Assembly: GCA_027531445.1 (NCBI GenBank)
Contig: JAPZRK010000106.1
Location: 1-17,130, forward strand
Source of the DNA: Leptospira sp.
Lineage (GTDB): Bacteria > Spirochaetota > Leptospiria > Leptospirales > Leptospiraceae
Direction of reading: 5' to 3'
Length of the DNA stretch: 17,130 nt
Positions within the stretch are counted from its first letter, which is position 1. Each line of letters starts with the position of its first letter. The position numbers were made by a program, and so were the translations under genes. A model generated the notes under the pieces. It ran no database searches. It worked only from the letters and a program-made list of their open reading frames with translations, and was not told the DNA's origin. Below, piece after piece: positions 14,533 through 17,130 of this stretch.

Positions 14533-15489
14533 ATGAAAAAATGGATCTTAGGTGCAACAATTTCTTTTATAGCCATTTACTTTTTACTTCAAAATTTCAA
14601 CTTAAATGAATTTGAAAAGCTGCAAGGCAAAATCGAGTGGAAATTTCTATTTCTTGTGATTCTTTCCAACCTATCTGCCTTTGTTCCTTTTGCATTCCGA
14701 TGGTATTATCTTTTAGATAAAAATCTCACGTTCAAAAGTGCATACAACTCTTCCGTCATTGGTGTAGGGCTCAATATGGTATTGCCTGCTCGTGGTGGGG
14801 ATTTGGTCCGACTTCTGATCAATAAAAAAGATTCAGGTCTTGCCATTCCAAACCTGGTTTCCAAATTATTTTTGGAAAAAGTGATGGATCTAGCAACGAT
14901 AGTTTTAGCGGGTTCTGCAGCTCTTTTTGTAATGGGTTTAGGGGATAATAAAAATCTTAACCTGGTTTACATTTCCGGTTTCGTGCTCATTTCTATGTTT
15001 GGTGGACTGATTGCACTTCGAGTGTTTTTAGATCCAATTCGTAAATTTTTACATTATCTATTTCAACTCATCAAAAAAGAAGGGATCTATCAGCATAAAA
15101 TTGATCCACATTTGGTAGAATTTAGTGAGTTTTTAAAAGGTAAAAGATTGTTACGTCCCGTACTTTTTTCACTTCCCACTTGGCTTTTTGGTTATGCGTT
15201 AACTTATTGGTTAGTGGGTCAAATGATCGGTATGTCTTTTACCTATGTAGAGATTCTATTTTTGATGTTTGTTGGTGCGATGGGAGTTGCGATACCGTCT
15301 GCTCCCTCAGGTATCGGAGTCTTTCATGCGTCTGTAATCTATGGGTTTATACTTATGGGAAAGGATAGTAGCGACGGATTTATTTTTGCATCCGTTTTCC
15401 ATCTCACACAGTTTGTCGTTCTTTCTATGTCTGCAGTCGTCTTCTACTTGGGCTGGACGGCATTTTCAAAAGAAAAGACAACTGTGTAA
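14533..15489 (+). CDS. UPF0104/LPG-synthase-TM-like integral membrane protein
   Basis: 318 residues with about eight transmembrane segments. The family (UPF0104, related to the membrane domain of lysylphosphatidylglycerol synthase MprF and to AglD) is recognised from GLNMVLPARGGDLVRLL (~78-94), LEKVMDLATI (~113-122) and AIPSAPSGIGVFHASV (~255-270), the signature blocks in their usual order. Members have been linked to lipid flipping or glycolipid synthesis, but most are uncharacterised. No soluble aminoacyl-transferase domain is attached, so it is not a full MprF. ATG 14533 has GGAA about 7 bases upstream and lies 15 bp after the HIT gene. It is the last gene of the operon and is convergent with the VOC gene, 8 bp away. 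Confidence 0.85.
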   Translation: MKKWILGATISFIAIYFLLQNFNLNEFEKLQGKIEWKFLFLVILSNLSAFVPFAFRWYYLLDKNLTFKSAYNSSVIGVGLNMVLPARGGDLVRLLINKKDSGLAIPNLVSKLFLEKVMDLATIVLAGSAALFVMGLGDNKNLNLVYISGFVLISMFGGLIALRVFLDPIRKFLHYLFQLIKKEGIYQHKIDPHLVEFSEFLKGKRLLRPVLFSLPTWLFGYALTYWLVGQMIGMSFTYVEILFLMFVGAMGVAIPSAPSGIGVFHASVIYGFILMGKDSSDGFIFASVFHLTQFVVLSMSAVVFYLGWTAFSKEKTTV

Positions 15490-15497
15490 GTATCAAA

Positions 15498-15959
15498 TCA
15501 TCCTAGAGCGGCGATCACATCTGCTGGAGCTTGCACCAGTTCAACGAGAACTCCTTCACTAGACAAAGGGAATTCCTCGTTTCCTTTCGGATGGATAAAA
15601 CAAACATCGTAACCTGCGGCACCTTTTCTGATTCCACCTGGTGTAAAACGTACACCTTGTGCGGTAAGCCACTCTACAGCCTTAGCTAAATCATCAATCC
15701 AGAGTCCAATATGATTGAGCTTGGGATCGTGTACTTTGGGGCTTTTGGAAGCATCAACTGGTTCCATTAAGTCAATTTCTACCTTGTATGGACCTTTTCC
15801 CATCGATAGAATGTCTTCATCTACATTTTCTTTTTCACTGCGGTAATCTGATACTTTTGTGAGACCCATGATCTCAACCCAAAACTTTGCTAACTTTTGT
15901 TTTGATTCCCCACCGATTGCAACTTGTTGGATACCTAAAACTTTGAATGGACGTGACAT
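15498..15959 (-). CDS. VOC superfamily (glyoxalase-fold) protein
   Basis: 153 residues from ATG 15959, chosen because GGGGAGG sits 7 bases upstream; an ATG at 15989 would add a charged, glycine-rich tail that covers this SD. Two beta-alpha-beta-beta-beta modules are seen: QQVAIGG...FWVEIMGL...YKVEIDLMEP, and LNHIGLWIDDLAKAVEWL...VLVELVQAP. In methylmalonyl-CoA epimerase-like enzymes the first metal ligand is the His of HVAI; here it is Gln12. The other ligand positions keep an acidic residue (E61 or D63), H83 and E140. A Q/E/H/E set is used by human glyoxalase I, so a metal site is still possible. The reaction cannot be assigned; candidates are lactoylglutathione lyase and methylmalonyl-CoA epimerase. 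The preceding gene on the same strand is PaiB-like, 96 bp away. Confidence 0.82.
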   Translation of the reverse strand: MSRPFKVLGIQQVAIGGESKQKLAKFWVEIMGLTKVSDYRSEKENVDEDILSMGKGPYKVEIDLMEPVDASKSPKVHDPKLNHIGLWIDDLAKAVEWLTAQGVRFTPGGIRKGAAGYDVCFIHPKGNEEFPLSSEGVLVELVQAPADVIAALG

Positions 15960-16015
15960 AGAATCGCCTCCCCTATCTTCTTCCTGCAAAATTCCCTTAG
16001 AGATTCTTACAGAAT

Positions 16016-16021
16016 ATTATA
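16016..16021 (-). promoter_or_regulatory. Candidate -10 box of the VOC gene
   Basis: On the minus strand, a perfect TATAAT lies in the 96-bp gap between the PaiB-like and VOC genes, about 57 bp before the VOC start. The -35 region is weak (AAAGTT/AGTTTT-like), so the promoter may rely on the -10 or on an activator. It suggests the VOC gene can be transcribed on its own. Confidence 0.4.
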
Positions 16022-16055
16022 TTTTTTTCTACGTTAAAAAACTTTCGATTCTTAG

Positions 16056-16667
16056 CTACTGTAAATTCTTTCTCATCTCTTGGGCGATCAACATTTCATT
16101 TTGTGATTGGCTCTTTTCTAAATTGTCAATCACTAACATCTGTCTTTCAATGGAATGATTTTGGCTCAATTTTTTTTTAGCTTCTACTTCCAAAATCTCG
16201 ATTTCAAAATTAATGATGCCTTTTTCTAAACCAGACAAATATTGCGAATCAACATCATTTAACACATATTTGCTATCATCAGTTTCATATGTATCAACAA
16301 GTTGCTGAAGGTTCGAACGAATCTTTTGAGGGTCTGAAACAATACGTAAAATTCCTGAAATATGAACCGAAATATAATTCCATGTGGGAACGGCACGATT
16401 GGATTCATACCAACTTGGTGAAATGTAACAATGAGGACCTAAAAAGACGCAAAGAACTTTTGGCTTGTCTAAAAACAAACGACCTTGCGGATTTGCCTTA
16501 GAAAGATGACCGATTAGATATTTTTTATCCTCACTCAAAAGCAAAGGAACATGGGTCGCAGAGTGTGAAGAATCTTTAGACGTAAACATTGTCGCAAATG
16601 CGTTGTTTTGAAGAAAAGATTCAATCTCTTTGGCATCCTCAAATTTAAAATCAGCAGGTGTATACAT
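16056..16667 (-). CDS. PaiB-like FMN-binding protein
   Basis: 203 residues, the size of the PaiB family (annotated as FMN-binding negative transcriptional regulator). Conserved blocks are THVPLLL (38-44), GHLSKANPQ (53-61), GPHCYISPSWY (77-87), VPTWNY (93-98) and KKLSQN near residue 165. These form the flavin-binding split-barrel and the family's C-terminal signature. In Bacillus, PaiB was described as a repressor of sporulation and protease genes, but no DNA-binding motif is visible here and the real activity may be enzymatic. The start is ATG 16667; the SD is poor. A TACAAT-type -10 (minus strand, 16696-16701) lies about 30 bp upstream. It is divergent from the SDR gene. Confidence 0.88.
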   Translation of the reverse strand: MYTPADFKFEDAKEIESFLQNNAFATMFTSKDSSHSATHVPLLLSEDKKYLIGHLSKANPQGRLFLDKPKVLCVFLGPHCYISPSWYESNRAVPTWNYISVHISGILRIVSDPQKIRSNLQQLVDTYETDDSKYVLNDVDSQYLSGLEKGIINFEIEILEVEAKKKLSQNHSIERQMLVIDNLEKSQSQNEMLIAQEMRKNLQ

Positions 16668-16680
16668 AACTTTTTAAGTT

Positions 16681-16709
16681 TTGACAGTTAGGTGAATTGT
16701 AAAGAGAAT
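16681..16709 (+). promoter_or_regulatory. Candidate promoter of the SDR gene
   Basis: TTGACA (16681-16686) and GAGAAT (16704-16709, four of six to the -10 consensus) are separated by 17 bases. It lies in the 108-bp divergent gap and would give a leader of about 60 nt before ATG 16776. It overlaps the TACAAT candidate of the opposite-strand PaiB-like gene, so the two genes could compete for polymerase. Confidence 0.4.
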
Positions 16710-16775
16710 TTTCCATCTATCCGAAGAGGTTTAAAAATCAATTGATTGCGAAAAGACAAATGAAAAAATGTGAGC

Positions 16776-17130
16776 ATGAGCTTAAATGAAAGTACGATAT
16801 TGGTGATCGGTGGGACAGGTGGAATTGGTCGAGGAATACTAAATGAACTAAAAAGTTTAGGAGCCAGGATTCACTTCACCTACCGAAACGAAGAGAAAGC
16901 ACTATCACTGAAAGAATCGTTAGGTGCCGAATCCATCCACTACTTAGATTTCGAAAAAGAACCTTTAGAAAGTCTCCAAACAGTCATATCAAAAATCGGC
17001 ATACCCGATTATGTTTTTATTGCCGCCGGTTCTGCATATTACGGCTCTTTTGAATTAATGGATTCAAAAGATATCGATCATGTCATAGAAGTTGATCTTA
17101 AGGTACCGATTCTAATCACAAATTTTTTCA
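16776..17130 (+). CDS. Short-chain dehydrogenase/reductase, C-terminus outside window
   Basis: The reading frame continues past the right edge; 118 residues are visible. The Rossmann nucleotide-binding motif is ILVIGGTGGIGRGI (TGxxxGIG type, residues ~8-21), and HFTYRNEEKAL follows beta2, where an arginine is often found in NADP(H)-preferring members. LDFEKEP matches the adenine-ring contact after beta3, and FIAAGSAYYGSF stands where the family has NNAG (Asn replaced by Ala). The catalytic YxxxK lies beyond the window. ATG 16776 is taken as the start; a GTG at 16770 in the same frame is possible, and the SD is weak for both. The substrate is unknown. Confidence 0.85.
   Translation, partial: MSLNESTILVIGGTGGIGRGILNELKSLGARIHFTYRNEEKALSLKESLGAESIHYLDFEKEPLESLQTVISKIGIPDYVFIAAGSAYYGSFELMDSKDIDHVIEVDLKVPILITNFF

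Overview
The window looks like chromosomal DNA from a spirochaete, most probably a saprophytic Leptospira. This is inferred from moderate-to-low G+C with A/T-rich intergenic DNA, a flagellar switch gene (fliG), spirochaete-style lipoprotein signals, and several TTG/GTG starts preceded by good Shine-Dalgarno (SD) sites. No database comparison was possible, so the species is not assigned. No mobile element, CRISPR array, phage gene or rRNA was seen. Genes are dense, and most gaps are about 130 bp or less.

Layout from left to right. A partial HD-GYP/HDOD-like gene (minus strand, cut by the left edge) is divergent from a three-gene pyruvate dehydrogenase operon, pdhA-pdhB-pdhC (786-4048), which ends at a strong hairpin. 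A 69-residue minus-strand protein that may have an Sm/Rof-like fold is divergent from fliG (4469-5488), which has a consensus-like promoter close to its start. tRNA-Asp(GTC) lies on the minus strand with its own promoter. Next come a CDP-alcohol phosphatidyltransferase (pgsA-like) and a serine hydrolase/beta-lactamase-fold lipoprotein in one plus-strand unit, then a convergent zinc-ribbon methyltransferase. A DUF2225 zinc protein and ruvA overlap by 4 bp.

The region 9829-15489 is the least conventional. On the minus strand, a membrane-anchored TPR protein with a C-terminal degenerate Mrr-like (restriction-endonuclease fold) domain is followed by a small lipoprotein gene. Divergent from it is a compact plus-strand operon: a very short FtsX-type permease, its LolD/MacB-type ATPase, a ROK-family sugar kinase, a HIT-family nucleotide hydrolase and a UPF0104/LPG-synthase-TM-like integral membrane protein. 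The genes overlap or are separated by at most 15 bp.

The right end holds two minus-strand genes, a VOC/glyoxalase-fold protein and a PaiB-like FMN-binding protein, and the start of a divergent SDR oxidoreductase cut by the window edge.

Most of the window is core metabolism and housekeeping. The points most worth following are the minimal FtsX permease with a possible coupled leader ORF, the TPR/degenerate-Mrr fusion, and the small Sm-like protein.
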